Shown here piece by piece: positions 9,644-18,508 of a stretch of 64,000 nucleotides of DNA. The notes below the pieces were generated by a model. That model was given only the letters and a program-made list of their open reading frames with translations, was not told the origin of the DNA and did not search any database. The DNA comes from Neisseriaceae bacterium JH1-16 (GTDB lineage Bacteria > Pseudomonadota > Gammaproteobacteria > Burkholderiales > Chromobacteriaceae). How positions within the stretch are numbered: position 1 is the stretch's first letter; each line of letters opens with the position of its first letter. The stretch is from assembly GCA_025989215.1 (NCBI GenBank), contig JAPDNP010000001.1, forward strand, positions 372,001 through 436,000, written 5' to 3'. The position numbers were made by a program, and so were the translations under genes.

Positions 9644-10749
9644 GGACGTTCAGTCCTTTTCAGGGCTGAGGTGAGCGTACGCCAGAACGGTCCGGCGGGC
9701 TGATTACGGTAACGCAGCAGCGCGAGGCCGGCCAACAGCATGACTACATGCATCGGGATCAGGCCCCAGGCGCCAAGCTTGCCCGCCTCGATCCAATTGC
9801 GGCTCAGGGTCAGGCCGTTCTGGTAGATCAGGTAGGCGACCAGCGCAAACATCAGGTTGTAGGTGTGGCCGCTGCGCGGGTTGAAATAGGAGAGCGGTAT
9901 CGCCAATAGCGCCAGGATCAGCGCACTGATCGGCATCGAGATCCGCCACATCAGCTCGGCCTTGTCCTCGGGGGCGTTGCTATGGAACAACTGGGCCATG
10001 CTGCGGGTCTGCGAGTCGGTGACTGGTGCCATCAGTCTCGGGGCGGTGCCGATGATCAGGGTGACGCGTTGGAAGTCGGCCACCTCGAAATTGGTCTGAC
10101 CGGGCTGTCCCGCGTAGCGGCGGCCATTCTCCAGCACCAGCAGGCGCTCGCCGCGCTCGTTGGTGGCCAGGTGGCCGTGCTTGGCGAACACGGTGGCGAC
10201 TTTGCCCTCGGCGGTGTCCTGCACGAAGATGTTGGTGGCGGCGCCGCTGGTGCCGGAGAAGCTTTCGACGAAGTACACGCGGTTGGCCGAAGACGATTCC
10301 TTGAACACGCCTGGTGCGATCGCCGACAGTTCCTCGCGCTGCTTGAGCGTTTCGGCGTATTCCTTGCTGCGCTGGGTGGCCCACGGGCCGATCTGGCTGG
10401 ACAGGACGGCAATCAGGATGGCGAACGGGATGGTGAAGCGCAGTACCGGCCAAACCCAGTCGGTCAGGGCCACGCCGGAGGACAGCCACACCGACATCTC
10501 GTGCTCGCGCCAGTAGCGCGTCAGCACGGTCAGCACGCTGATGAACACCGTCAGGATCAGCAGCAGCGGAAACAGGCCAAGCGACCAGAAGCCGATTAAT
10601 GCGGCGACCGCCTCGATAGCCACGCTGCCCTGAGCGGCGCGGCCGAGCAGGTTGATTGCCTGCGTGGTCACCAAAATCGCCAGCAGTACGACGAAGACGC
10701 CGATGGCGGTCATCGTGAGCTCGCGGTTCAGGCTTTTACGAAAAACCAT
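9640..10749 (-). CDS. lptF: LPS export ABC transporter permease LptF
   Basis: 369 aa. Partner permease of LptG. It begins MVFRKSLNRELTMTAIGVFV, the usual LptF start, with membrane helices near residues 10-35, 50-75 and 95-120 and three more after residue 270, flanking the periplasmic jellyroll. First gene of lptF-lptG-glnD; divergent from pepA with 201 bases between the start codons, the common lptF/pepA arrangement in proteobacteria. Confidence 0.95.
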   Translation of the reverse strand: MVFRKSLNRELTMTAIGVFVVLLAILVTTQAINLLGRAAQGSVAIEAVAALIGFWSLGLFPLLLILTVFISVLTVLTRYWREHEMSVWLSSGVALTDWVWPVLRFTIPFAILIAVLSSQIGPWATQRSKEYAETLKQREELSAIAPGVFKESSSANRVYFVESFSGTSGAATNIFVQDTAEGKVATVFAKHGHLATNERGERLLVLENGRRYAGQPGQTNFEVADFQRVTLIIGTAPRLMAPVTDSQTRSMAQLFHSNAPEDKAELMWRISMPISALILALLAIPLSYFNPRSGHTYNLMFALVAYLIYQNGLTLSRNWIEAGKLGAWGLIPMHVVMLLAGLALLRYRNQPAGPFWRTLTSALKRTERP

Positions 10750-10800
10750 AAATTCAGGGCCTTTTTTGACTTTTTAGCGGGAGCGTTGTGATAATTGAAA

Positions 10801-10830
10801 TTGATATTTTTTCAGAAGCGCCTTACGCAA
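10801..10830 (-). promoter_or_regulatory. lptF: Possible lptF promoter
   Basis: On the minus strand a TTGCGT (10830-10825) and TATCAA (10806-10801) are 18 bases apart, 52 bases before the lptF start. The match is moderate and the surrounding lptF-pepA spacer is A+T rich on both strands, so this is a tentative placement. Confidence 0.3.
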
Positions 10831-10950
10831 AAAACTCGGTAAGGGCGTGATTGTCTTGACCGGCAGGGCGTGACGTCGAACGCCACCCGCGCCTCGGTGT
10901 TAATGTCTGGACAGAAGGCTGCTGGCACTCGTCACCCACGGGAGTTTACG

Positions 10951-12516
10951 ATGGAATTTAACATAAAAAGTGGTAGCCCGGAAAAGCAGCGAGTAGCCTG
11001 CGTTATCGTGGGCGTTTACGAATCGCGCAAGCTCTCTTTCGCGGCGGATCTGCTCGATCGCACCGCCAACGGCTTCATCAGTGATGTGCTGCGCCGTGGC
11101 GATATGGAAGGCAAACTCGGCACCACCTTGCTCTTGCATGCGCTGCCGCACAGCCTGTGTGATCGCGTGCTGCTGGTAGGCCTCGGCAAGGAGAGGGAGT
11201 TCCGCGCCAAGGAATACCGCGAAGCGATTCGCGCGTCGATCAAGGCGCTGACGCAGACCTCGGCCAACGAGGCGGTCAGCTACCTGACCGAGCTGACCGT
11301 CAAGAAGCACGACGTCGAATGGATGATCGAGCAGGCCGCCGTGGTGACCCTCGATACCCTGTACCGCTTCGACCAATTCAAGACCCAGGGCCGCGAGCCG
11401 GCCAAGGAGCCGCGCAAGCTGACGCTGGCGGTGCCGCGTCGCAGCGATCTCGCCGATGGTGAGACCGGTCTCGCACGCGGCCTGGCCATCGGCCACGGTA
11501 TGGCGTTCGCCAAGGACCTGGGTAACCTGCCGGGCAATGTCTGCACCCCGAGCTACCTCGCCGAGCAGGCCCGAGAGATGGCATTGGCGCTGGGCGCCGA
11601 GGCCAAGGTGCACGACGAGGCAGAGATCGCCGAACTCAAGATGGATTCCTTCCTGTCGGTGGCCAAGGGTTCGGACGAGCCGGCGCGCTTCATCGAGCTG
11701 AAGTACTTTGGCGCCAAGGACAAGAACGAGCGGCCGATCGTGTTGGTCGGCAAGGGCATCACCTTCGATTCGGGCGGTATCTCGCTGAAGCCGGGCGAGG
11801 GCATGGACGAGATGAAATACGATATGTGTGGCGCCGCCACCGTACTCGGCTCGTTCCGCGCCGCGGTCGAAATGAAGCTGCCGCTCAACCTGATCGCGCT
11901 GGTACCGGCCTGCGAGAATATGCCGAACGGTCGCGCCAACAAGCCGGGCGATATCGTCACCACCATGTCCGGCCAGACCATCGAAATCCTCAATACCGAC
12001 GCCGAAGGCCGACTGGTGCTGTGCGATGCGCTGACCTACGCCGAGCGCTTCAACCCGGCCACGGTGGTCGATGTGGCGACGCTGACCGGTGCCTGCATCA
12101 TCGCGCTGGGTCATGTCGCCACCGGTCTCTACGCCAATCAGGACGGCCTAGCGCGCGAACTGTCCGCCGCCGGTGAAGAGGTCGGCGATCGCGCCTGGCA
12201 CATGCCGCTGTGGGACGAGTACCAGGAACAGCTGAAGAGTCCGTTCGCCGACATGCAAAACATCGGCGGTCGACCGGGCGGCAGCATCACCGCCGCCTGC
12301 TTCCTGTCGCGTTTCGCCAAGGCCTACGACTGGGCACACCTGGATATCGCCGGCACCGCCTGGAAGAGCGGCAAGGACAAGGGAGCCACCGGTCGTCCGG
12401 TACCGCTCTTGGTGCAGTTCCTGCAGGACCGCGCCGATATCGCCCTGGGCAACGTGGTGCGCCGCGGCCGCCCGCGCCGCGAGGTGAGCGAACTGGTCGA
12501 CGATGACGCGGATTGA
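10951..12516 (+). CDS. pepA: Leucyl aminopeptidase (M17)
   Basis: 521 aa. A two-metal cytosolic aminopeptidase releasing N-terminal residues; in E. coli it also acts as a DNA-binding accessory factor. The active-site lysine/metal segment KGITFDSGG begins at Lys268 and the M17 signature NTDAEGRL is at 348-355. I chose ATG 10951 (MEFNIKSGSPEK) because it has GGAG upstream (10941) and matches the normal N-terminus; a longer in-frame reading from 10870 adds an unlike segment. The C-terminal tail (RRGRPRREVSELVDDDAD) is longer than usual. holC overlaps its end by 14 bases. Confidence 0.95.
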   Translation: MEFNIKSGSPEKQRVACVIVGVYESRKLSFAADLLDRTANGFISDVLRRGDMEGKLGTTLLLHALPHSLCDRVLLVGLGKEREFRAKEYREAIRASIKALTQTSANEAVSYLTELTVKKHDVEWMIEQAAVVTLDTLYRFDQFKTQGREPAKEPRKLTLAVPRRSDLADGETGLARGLAIGHGMAFAKDLGNLPGNVCTPSYLAEQAREMALALGAEAKVHDEAEIAELKMDSFLSVAKGSDEPARFIELKYFGAKDKNERPIVLVGKGITFDSGGISLKPGEGMDEMKYDMCGAATVLGSFRAAVEMKLPLNLIALVPACENMPNGRANKPGDIVTTMSGQTIEILNTDAEGRLVLCDALTYAERFNPATVVDVATLTGACIIALGHVATGLYANQDGLARELSAAGEEVGDRAWHMPLWDEYQEQLKSPFADMQNIGGRPGGSITAACFLSRFAKAYDWAHLDIAGTAWKSGKDKGATGRPVPLLVQFLQDRADIALGNVVRRGRPRREVSELVDDDAD

Positions 12517-12931
12517 TTTCTATACCAATGTCGCCGACCCGCAGGCTTTTGCCTGCCGGTTGGCGCAGACGGTCTACAAGAAGCGCGAGCGGCTGTTCGT
12601 CTGGCTGGCCGACGAGGCCGGCGTCGATGCGTTCAGTACCCGGCTCTGGTGCCTGGGCGACACGCTGTTCGTGCCGCATTGCCGCGCCGGGGCCGACGAG
12701 GCCGCCGAAACGCCGATCTGGCTGGGCAGCCGACTGCCTGCCGGTGAATTGCCCGCGGTGTTACTGAACCTCGGGCCCGCTTATCCCGAACCACCAGACC
12801 GGTTTGACCGGATTCTTGAAATCGTCGGGCGGGACGGCCCTGCACTGGCAGTGGCGCGCGAACGTTTTCGGCGCTATCGTGAGCTGGGTTTTTCCATCGA
12901 ACACCACGACATGAGCCATTTGTCATCATGA
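12503..12931 (+). CDS. holC: DNA polymerase III chi subunit
   Basis: 142 aa. Chi links the clamp loader (with psi) to SSB. The N-terminus MTRIDFYTNVADPQAFACRLAQ and the later LPAVLLNLG segment are typical of HolC. It overlaps pepA by 14 bases, the usual pepA-holC arrangement, and overlaps the next gene by 4 bases. Confidence 0.92.
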   Translation: MTRIDFYTNVADPQAFACRLAQTVYKKRERLFVWLADEAGVDAFSTRLWCLGDTLFVPHCRAGADEAAETPIWLGSRLPAGELPAVLLNLGPAYPEPPDRFDRILEIVGRDGPALAVARERFRRYRELGFSIEHHDMSHLSS

Positions 12932-14172
12932 CCGCGCCTCTTTCTCATGCGGGCAGCTGGGACGATATCGACGTCCCGGTGCTGACCGATCTTGCGCCGG
13001 AAACGATTCATCGCTCCGCGCAGGCTGCTTCGGCCAACTCTTCCTCCGAATCGACATCGTCGCTAGTGATGGACGAGCTGCCGCTGCTGGAGCTCGATAT
13101 TCCGCTCGACTTCCAGCTCTACAGTGCCGAGGACCCGGCGCGGGATGTCGCGCCGGTGCCGTTCGACGATCTGCCGCTGCTCGGTGACGAGCCGCAGTAC
13201 TTGGTCGAGTCGATAACACCGCAAGTCCAGACCGACGTGCTGACCAAGACTGAGGCTGAGCCGTTCGAGGTGCATTTCGAACCGGCACCGCAGGCGACGG
13301 AAACCGTCGTGCGGCCGGCGGCCATACCCGTCGGCGGGCTCAGCTCAATTCCACTTGAGGCCCTGCCGCATGGCGTGCTGGGTGGCGGTGTTGCCGCGCT
13401 CGACAACACCGATATGCTGGCGTCGATCGAGAAACGCCTGGCCGCGCTGCGCGCTGCGACCGGTATCGGCCCGGGTGGCATCGAGCTCAGACCCTCCGAA
13501 CCCGAGCCGGAGGCTGTAGCCCCTGTCGTTTCCGGCGTGCCGGAGCCTGAAGCGAGCGTGTCGGCGGAACCGCTGATCGAGACAGTGGTGACACCAAACG
13601 AGATGCACGAGCCGTTGTCGTTCGTAGCCGCAGTCGATTCGCTTGAGCTTGTCCCGACCGTCGGCTCCGAAGTTGCACCGGCGTCCGAGGTGAGCGAAGA
13701 AGCATTTGATGTGTCCGCGCTGCCGTTCGAGCTGGCCGAACCGGAGCTGACTGCCCCGGCAGAACCTACCGTGTCGTCGGTCGAAGCCGTCGACGATTGG
13801 GCTGCGGCTCCGGCGGTGCAGCAGGTGCTGCCGGTCGCGGAGATTGCCGTGCCAGGAGAGCCTGTCATCGCGCCTCTGCATCTTGCCCCGCCCGTCGCGG
13901 CGAGTGCGGCCGAGACAGCAGGCAAGTCGGTGGCGGTGGTAGGCGAGTCGGTGCTGATCGAATCGCTCTATCAGATGATCATGCCGCGGATGAAGGCGGA
14001 ACTGTCGCTGTGGCTGCAGGACGCGATCAAGATGCAGAATGAGCAGCTGCTTGAGGGGGTGATGCGTCAGCTCAAGACCGACTACGACATGATGTTCGGT
14101 GAGACGCTGCGCGAGAGCCTGCGCCAAGCGGTGGCCGATGTCAGCCGCACCAGCCACAAGGAACAGGGTTGA
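12928..14172 (+). CDS. Acidic, low-complexity hypothetical protein
   Basis: 414 aa, not recognised. Roughly residues 1-330 are rich in Glu, Pro, Val, Ala and Ser and look disordered. The last 80 residues are different: a compact amphipathic helical region (SVLIESLYQMIMPRMKAEL, then WLQDAIKMQNEQLLEGVMRQ and a final helix). This suggests a long acidic spacer with a C-terminal interaction or oligomerisation module. No signal peptide or membrane segment. The ATG overlaps the holC stop (ATGA), and its own stop shares a base with the next start, so it is made together with HolC. Confidence 0.7.
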   Translation: MTAPLSHAGSWDDIDVPVLTDLAPETIHRSAQAASANSSSESTSSLVMDELPLLELDIPLDFQLYSAEDPARDVAPVPFDDLPLLGDEPQYLVESITPQVQTDVLTKTEAEPFEVHFEPAPQATETVVRPAAIPVGGLSSIPLEALPHGVLGGGVAALDNTDMLASIEKRLAALRAATGIGPGGIELRPSEPEPEAVAPVVSGVPEPEASVSAEPLIETVVTPNEMHEPLSFVAAVDSLELVPTVGSEVAPASEVSEEAFDVSALPFELAEPELTAPAEPTVSSVEAVDDWAAAPAVQQVLPVAEIAVPGEPVIAPLHLAPPVAASAAETAGKSVAVVGESVLIESLYQMIMPRMKAELSLWLQDAIKMQNEQLLEGVMRQLKTDYDMMFGETLRESLRQAVADVSRTSHKEQG

Positions 14173-14732
14173 TGGGGCACCGTTTGTCACGCATCGTCAC
14201 CCGTACCGGCGATGATGGCACTACCGGGTTGGGCGATGGCAGCCGGGTCGGCAAGGACGAGCCGCGAGTCGATGCGCTGGGTGAGGTCGACGAACTCAAC
14301 TCGGTGCTCGGCTTGCTGCTGACCGAAGCGCTGCCGGAGGCGATTGAAGTCTGGTTGTCCGAAGTGCAGCACGACTTGTTCGACCTCGGTTCGGAGCTGG
14401 CGGTACCGGGCTACAGTGCGTTGGCCGAGGCCCACGTAGTGGCGCTGGAGGAGCAGATCGGCCGGCTCAATGCCGATCTGCCGATGCTCAAGGAGTTCAT
14501 CTTGCCTGGTGGTTCCCGCCCATCGGCGCTGGCACATCAGGCGCGTTCGGTTTGTCGTCGCGCCGAGCGCAGCGTGGTGGCTCTGGCGCGTTTCGAGCCG
14601 GTGTCCGATGCGTCACGGCAGTACCTGAATCGCCTGTCGGACGGTTTGTTCGTGCTGGCGCGCTGGCTCAATCGCGAGCTGGGGGTGCCAGACGTGTTGT
14701 GGCAACCGAAACGTCGGCCGAACGAAGGCTGA
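14172..14732 (+). CDS. pduO: Cob(I)alamin adenosyltransferase, PduO type
   Basis: 186 aa. It transfers adenosyl from ATP to cob(I)alamin to make coenzyme B12. The N-terminal motif RIVTRTGDDGTTGLGDGSR (ATP-binding, residues 6-24) and the VDELNSVLGLLL helix mark the PduO/ATR family; the RSVCRRAERSVVAL segment is also typical. The ATG at 14172 overlaps the upstream TGA; a TTG one codon earlier is possible. Last gene of pepA-holC-acidic protein-pduO. Confidence 0.93.
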   Translation: MGHRLSRIVTRTGDDGTTGLGDGSRVGKDEPRVDALGEVDELNSVLGLLLTEALPEAIEVWLSEVQHDLFDLGSELAVPGYSALAEAHVVALEEQIGRLNADLPMLKEFILPGGSRPSALAHQARSVCRRAERSVVALARFEPVSDASRQYLNRLSDGLFVLARWLNRELGVPDVLWQPKRRPNEG

Positions 14733-14747
14733 TTTGTTCGCCTAACG

Positions 14748-14782
14748 AGGCAGTCCGCTGATTTCAGCCGGCTGCCTTTTTT
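14748..14782 (+). terminator. Terminator after the pepA-pduO operon
   Basis: AGGCAG / CTGCCT stem with an interrupted inner CCG/CGG pairing, followed by TTTTTT. Imperfect but correctly placed 16 bases after the stop. Confidence 0.7.
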
Positions 14783-14828
14783 CATGCCGGCTTCGCGGTT
14801 TCACCCGGTGTGATTTCCTGGAGAGCCC

Positions 14829-15395
14829 ATGCGCGTACCCCGCCGTATAGTTAGCGCCGTGTCGACCCTGCTGTCTGGAGTCAGTCCGAAGCGAAGGGTG
14901 GGCGCGGCCTTGGTGCTGCTGTTTGCTTTGTTGGCCTGCTTTGTACCGGCGGGGGCTAGGGAGCAGATCAATGGGCGGGTGGTGGCGGTGGCCGACGGGG
15001 ATACGATTATCGTGCTCGACGCGGCCCAGGTTGAACATCGGGTGCGTTTCGCCTTTATCGATGCGCCTGAAAAGGCTCAGGCATTCGGCCAACGTGCCAA
15101 GGCGGCTCTGGCTGCCCGCGTGTATGGGCGCGAAGTGCGGGTCGAGGTGGTCGACCGTGACCATTATGGCCGCAATGTCGGCCGGGTATGGCAGGGCGAC
15201 AGCGATGTGAATCTGGTGCAGCTGACGGATGGCTATGCCTGGCACTATCGGCAATATGCCCAGAACAACCAGCCTCCAGGTGATTTCGCGCGCTATGCCG
15301 GAGCAGAGGCCGAGGCAAGGCAAGCGCAGCGCGGGCTCTGGCAAGAGCCGGAACCGACCGCGCCCTGGGCCTATCGGCGAGCGAGCCGTCAGTGA
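14829..15395 (+). CDS. Staphylococcal-nuclease-like thermonuclease family protein
   Basis: 188 aa. A single N-terminal hydrophobic segment (about 24-43, VGAALVLLFALLACFVPAGA) looks like a signal peptide preceded by a long basic n-region. The SNase fold follows: GRVVAVADGDTIIVLD (calcium-binding aspartates), VRFAFIDAPEK (catalytic Arg and acidic residue), a VVDRDHYGRNVGRV segment (catalytic Arg) and NLVQLTDGYAWHY. It probably degrades DNA or RNA outside the cytoplasm. Good fit to the family. Confidence 0.88.
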   Translation: MRVPRRIVSAVSTLLSGVSPKRRVGAALVLLFALLACFVPAGAREQINGRVVAVADGDTIIVLDAAQVEHRVRFAFIDAPEKAQAFGQRAKAALAARVYGREVRVEVVDRDHYGRNVGRVWQGDSDVNLVQLTDGYAWHYRQYAQNNQPPGDFARYAGAEAEARQAQRGLWQEPEPTAPWAYRRASRQ

Positions 15396-15447
15396 ACGGC
15401 GCTTGAACGGCAATAGAATGACGACCGCCGATGGCGGTCTGATGGTT

Positions 15448-16308
15448 TCACTGTGGGCGTTTACTCGACGGGGCTGTCTGTCGAAGCGGCAGGGGCTGAG
15501 CTGGGGGCTGTAGTTGTGGCGTCTCGAGCGGCCAGTCGAACAGCCGCTGTGCGACCGATTCCCAGCGAGCGTCGAGCATCATCATGTGGCCGAGGTCAGG
15601 CAGAAACTACGCCTGACTGCCGTAGCGACGCGCGGTCGCCTCGACATCGTGACGCGGTATCAGTGCATCGTCGTCTCCGCCCAGTAGCAGCGTCGGGGGC
15701 GGCTCGAAAGGGCCGAGCGGTAGCAGTCCGGCCAGCGACATGTCGAGGATCGCGCACAGGCTCTCTGGTTGGGCCTGTTCGGCCAAAGGCAGGATAGGCG
15801 CGTCGGCGGTGTCGGCCGAGAATAGCAGGCGGCGCAATTCGTCGAGGTTCGGCTGGTGGAGACCGTGCTGATACAGGTTGAGCTTGAACAGCAGCGTCGG
15901 CGTCTGCATCAGCAGTTGAGTGGGGGATCCGGCCAGACCATAGGGCGAAACCGGTGCCCGCAGCGCCAAGCTGGGCAGCGCTGGCGCGCCGGAGCAACTG
16001 CTGGGCGACGAAGGCGCCCATCGAGTGCGCGACCAGTACCGGGGCGGTTGGTAGTGCGCAAGCACGTTCTAGACGTCGGCGACGTAGTCGTCGGTGCCTA
16101 GCGTGTTGCGTCCCTCGTGGTCTGCGCTGCCGCCGTGACTGCCCAGGCTGAGTGCCCAGCAGTCGATGCCGCGTTCGGCCAACCAGGGCATCAGGTTGAC
16201 CTGCCAGTACCAGGCGCCGCAGAAGGCGCCATGCACGAACAAAAGGGGCGCCAGCTCGCGCTGCGCCCCTTTCGCCGCCTCGAGGATCAGCTCGAGGCGG
16301 ACCTCCAT
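15448..16308 (-). pseudogene. Alpha/beta hydrolase, decayed
   Basis: Reading the minus strand from ATG 16308 gives the start of an alpha/beta hydrolase (LLFVHGAFCGAWYWQVNLMP, oxyanion HG motif). An in-frame TAG at 16071-16069 interrupts it. Soon after, the nucleophile elbow (VLVAHSMGAFVAQQLLRR) appears in another frame, and the original frame resumes at SPYGLAGSPTQLLMQ, so two compensating frameshifts flank the elbow. A second TAG lies at 15609-15607, followed in frame by FLPDLGHMMMLDARWESVAQ with the catalytic His, to a stop at 15448. Both TAGs are one C-to-T change from CAG. About 287 codons originally. Confidence 0.8.
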
Positions 16309-17711
16309 TACAGTACCTCGCCAGCGTGATCGGCCAGGCGCGAACGCTCACCGCGCTGCAAGGTGATGTGGCCGGAGTGCTTCCAGCCCTTGAAGCGGTC
16401 GACCACGTAGGTGATACCCGAACTGCCCTCGGTCAGGTAGGGGGTATCGATCTGCGCGATGTTGCCGAGGCAGACCACCTTGGTGCCGGGGCCGGCGCGG
16501 GTGATCAGCGTCTTCATCTGTTTCGGCGTCAAGTTCTGCGCCTCGTCGATGATCAGGTACTTGTTGAGGAAGGTGCGCCCGCGCATGAAGTTGAGCGATT
16601 TGATCTTGATCCGGGAGCGCACCAGCTCGCGGGTGGCGGCACGACCCCAGTCGCCGCCGTCGTCGTCGCTCTTGTTGAGCACGTCGAGGTTGTCCTCCAG
16701 TGCCCCCATCCACGGTGCCATCTTTTCCTCTTCAGTGCCCGGCAGAAAGCCGATGTCCTCGCCGACCGGCACGGTGACGCGGGTCATGATGATCTCGCTG
16801 TACTGCTTCTGCTCCAGCGTCATCGCCAGGCCCGCCGCCAGCGTCAGCAGCGTCTTGCCGGTGCCGGCCTGGCCGAGCAGGGTGACGAAGTCGATTTCCG
16901 GATCCATCAGCAGGTTGAGCGCGAAGTTCTGCTCGCGGTTGCGTGCGACGATGCCCCAGACGTTGTTCTTCTGGTGCGAGTAGTCCTTCAGCGTCTGCAG
17001 CTGGGCGGTCTTGCCGTTGATTCCTACCACGCGGGCTGCCAGCGTGCTTTGCTCGTCGCTCTGCCACAGCAGTTGGTTCAGGTGCAGCGACTGCACGTCC
17101 GGGCCTTCCAGCTGGTACACGCTGCGACCGTGTTCCTGCCAGGAGCGCAGGTCCTGACCGTTGCGCTCCCAGAACTCGCCGTTGATCTCGCGTGCGCCGG
17201 TGTAGAGCAGGTCGGTGTCTTCCAGTACCTTGTCGTTGAAGTAATCCTCGGCATCCAGCGCCAACGCGCGCGCCTTGATGCGCATATTGATGTCTTTGGA
17301 GACCAGGATCACCGAACGATCGGGATGGATCTCCTTCAGCGCCATTACGATGCCGAGAATCTGGTTGTCGGCCTTGCCGACCGGCATCGAGGAGGGCAGT
17401 ACGCTGTGGATCGCCTGCGTCTGCAGGATCAGCTTGCCTTCGGCGGCGTTGGTCAGGGTCTTCAGCGGGATGCCGGCCTCGATCCGGGCCTCGCTGTGGC
17501 TGACGATCTCGTCGAGGAAGCGGCTCGCCTGGCGGGCGTTGCGTGCGACCTCGGTCATGCCTTTCTTGTGGGTATCGAGTTCTTCGAGGGTGATGATGGG
17601 GATGAAGATGTCGTGTTCCTCGAAACGGAACAGGCAGCTGGGGTCGTGCAGCAGAACGTTGGTGTCCAGGACAAACAGCTTGCTGGTCTTGTTACTCTTG
17701 TTGCTGACCAT
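16308..17711 (-). CDS. PIN-PhoH family ATPase (PhoH2-like)
   Basis: 467 aa. An N-terminal PIN ribonuclease-like domain (FVLDTNVLLHDPSCLF, acidic residues; about 10-145) is fused to a C-terminal PhoH P-loop ATPase with Walker A GQAGTGKT near residue 280 and the later LIIDEAQNLT box. Fusions of this type (PhoH2) are described as RNA helicase/RNase proteins. The annotated start follows an ATG whose next codons are Lys/Ser/Asn-rich. Its final bases adjoin the hydrolase remnant. Confidence 0.9.
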   Translation of the reverse strand: MVSNKSNKTSKLFVLDTNVLLHDPSCLFRFEEHDIFIPIITLEELDTHKKGMTEVARNARQASRFLDEIVSHSEARIEAGIPLKTLTNAAEGKLILQTQAIHSVLPSSMPVGKADNQILGIVMALKEIHPDRSVILVSKDINMRIKARALALDAEDYFNDKVLEDTDLLYTGAREINGEFWERNGQDLRSWQEHGRSVYQLEGPDVQSLHLNQLLWQSDEQSTLAARVVGINGKTAQLQTLKDYSHQKNNVWGIVARNREQNFALNLLMDPEIDFVTLLGQAGTGKTLLTLAAGLAMTLEQKQYSEIIMTRVTVPVGEDIGFLPGTEEEKMAPWMGALEDNLDVLNKSDDDGGDWGRAATRELVRSRIKIKSLNFMRGRTFLNKYLIIDEAQNLTPKQMKTLITRAGPGTKVVCLGNIAQIDTPYLTEGSSGITYVVDRFKGWKHSGHITLQRGERSRLADHAGEVL

Positions 17712-17768
17712 AATGCATCCCCTTTCCTAGAAATGCCCGGCCGCAGGCCGGGCGGTATGGAAGCGGTG

Positions 17769-18221
17769 TTACAGCGTCTTGATGAACGCCAGCACCTCCT
17801 CTGCGTGACCCGGTACCTTGACGCCGCGCCAAGCGCGAATCAGGGTGCCGTCGGCGTCGATCACGAAGGTGCTGCGTTCGACGCCTCTTACCTGTTTGCC
17901 GTACATATTTTTCAGCTTCATGACATCGAACAAATTGCACACGGTTTCGTCGCCGTCAGACAAGAGTTCGAACGGCAGTTCGAGCTTGGCCTTGAAGTTT
18001 TCATGCGACTTCAGGCCGTCGCGCGAGATGCCGACCACCTCGGCGCCGGCGGCCTGGAAGTCGCCGTACAGGTCGCGGAAGGCCATGCCTTCGTTGGTGC
18101 AGCCCGGAGTGTTGTCTTTAGGGTAGAAGTAGATGACCAGCGGCTTGGTAGCCGTGGAGAGGGTGAAGCTCTTGCCCGAGGTGGCGGGCAGAGTGAAGTC
18201 AGGGCAGCGTTGGCCTTCCAT
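17769..18221 (-). CDS. bcp: Peroxiredoxin, BCP/PrxQ type
   Basis: 150 aa. It reduces hydroperoxides using a cysteine thiol. The peroxidatic Cys41 is in YPKDNTPGCTNE, the hallmark of the BCP class; later segments SFELLSDGD-like (PFELLSDGDETVCNLFDV) and RSTFVIDADG fit. The usual PrxQ resolving Cys five residues after the first is absent (GMAFR follows), so another thiol or a 1-Cys cycle is likely. I chose ATG 18221 because it has GGAG upstream and starts MEGQRCPDFTLPA. The 287 bases upstream, to the Smr gene, hold no gene. Confidence 0.93.
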   Translation of the reverse strand: MEGQRCPDFTLPATSGKSFTLSTATKPLVIYFYPKDNTPGCTNEGMAFRDLYGDFQAAGAEVVGISRDGLKSHENFKAKLELPFELLSDGDETVCNLFDVMKLKNMYGKQVRGVERSTFVIDADGTLIRAWRGVKVPGHAEEVLAFIKTL

Positions 18222-18508
18222 TTGGATGACTCCGTTTGTTTTTGTCGGCGACGACGGGTGAGGCGCCCCGTTCGGCCAGTTCTTCTCGGTGCTACGCCTC
18301 CAGCTTAGCGGATTTCGTCGTTGCTGGCATCGCCTCTGTTTATGTCGATGAGACGATGACCTGACGGTCGGCGATGCGTTTGGCAACAGCTGTATTGCGG
18401 TGTAGGTGGGGGCGTTGATGGGCGCCGTCAAGTCGGCGCCTTTGCGGTTTGCTGTAGATGTGCCCGAAGGAGTAAGGCTAAAGGCAAGAGGCGCCGGCGG
18501 GTCGTCGC

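Noticed and set aside
15607-16071. Amber codons in the hydrolase as possible recoding (pyrrolysine or suppression)
   Set aside because: Frameshifts occur in the same gene, the stops replace likely CAG codons, and nothing in the window suggests a recoding system.
16326-18308. 660-codon plus-strand frame opposite the PhoH and peroxiredoxin genes
   Set aside because: Both minus-strand proteins have intact motifs; the plus frame spans both and their gap and has shadow composition.
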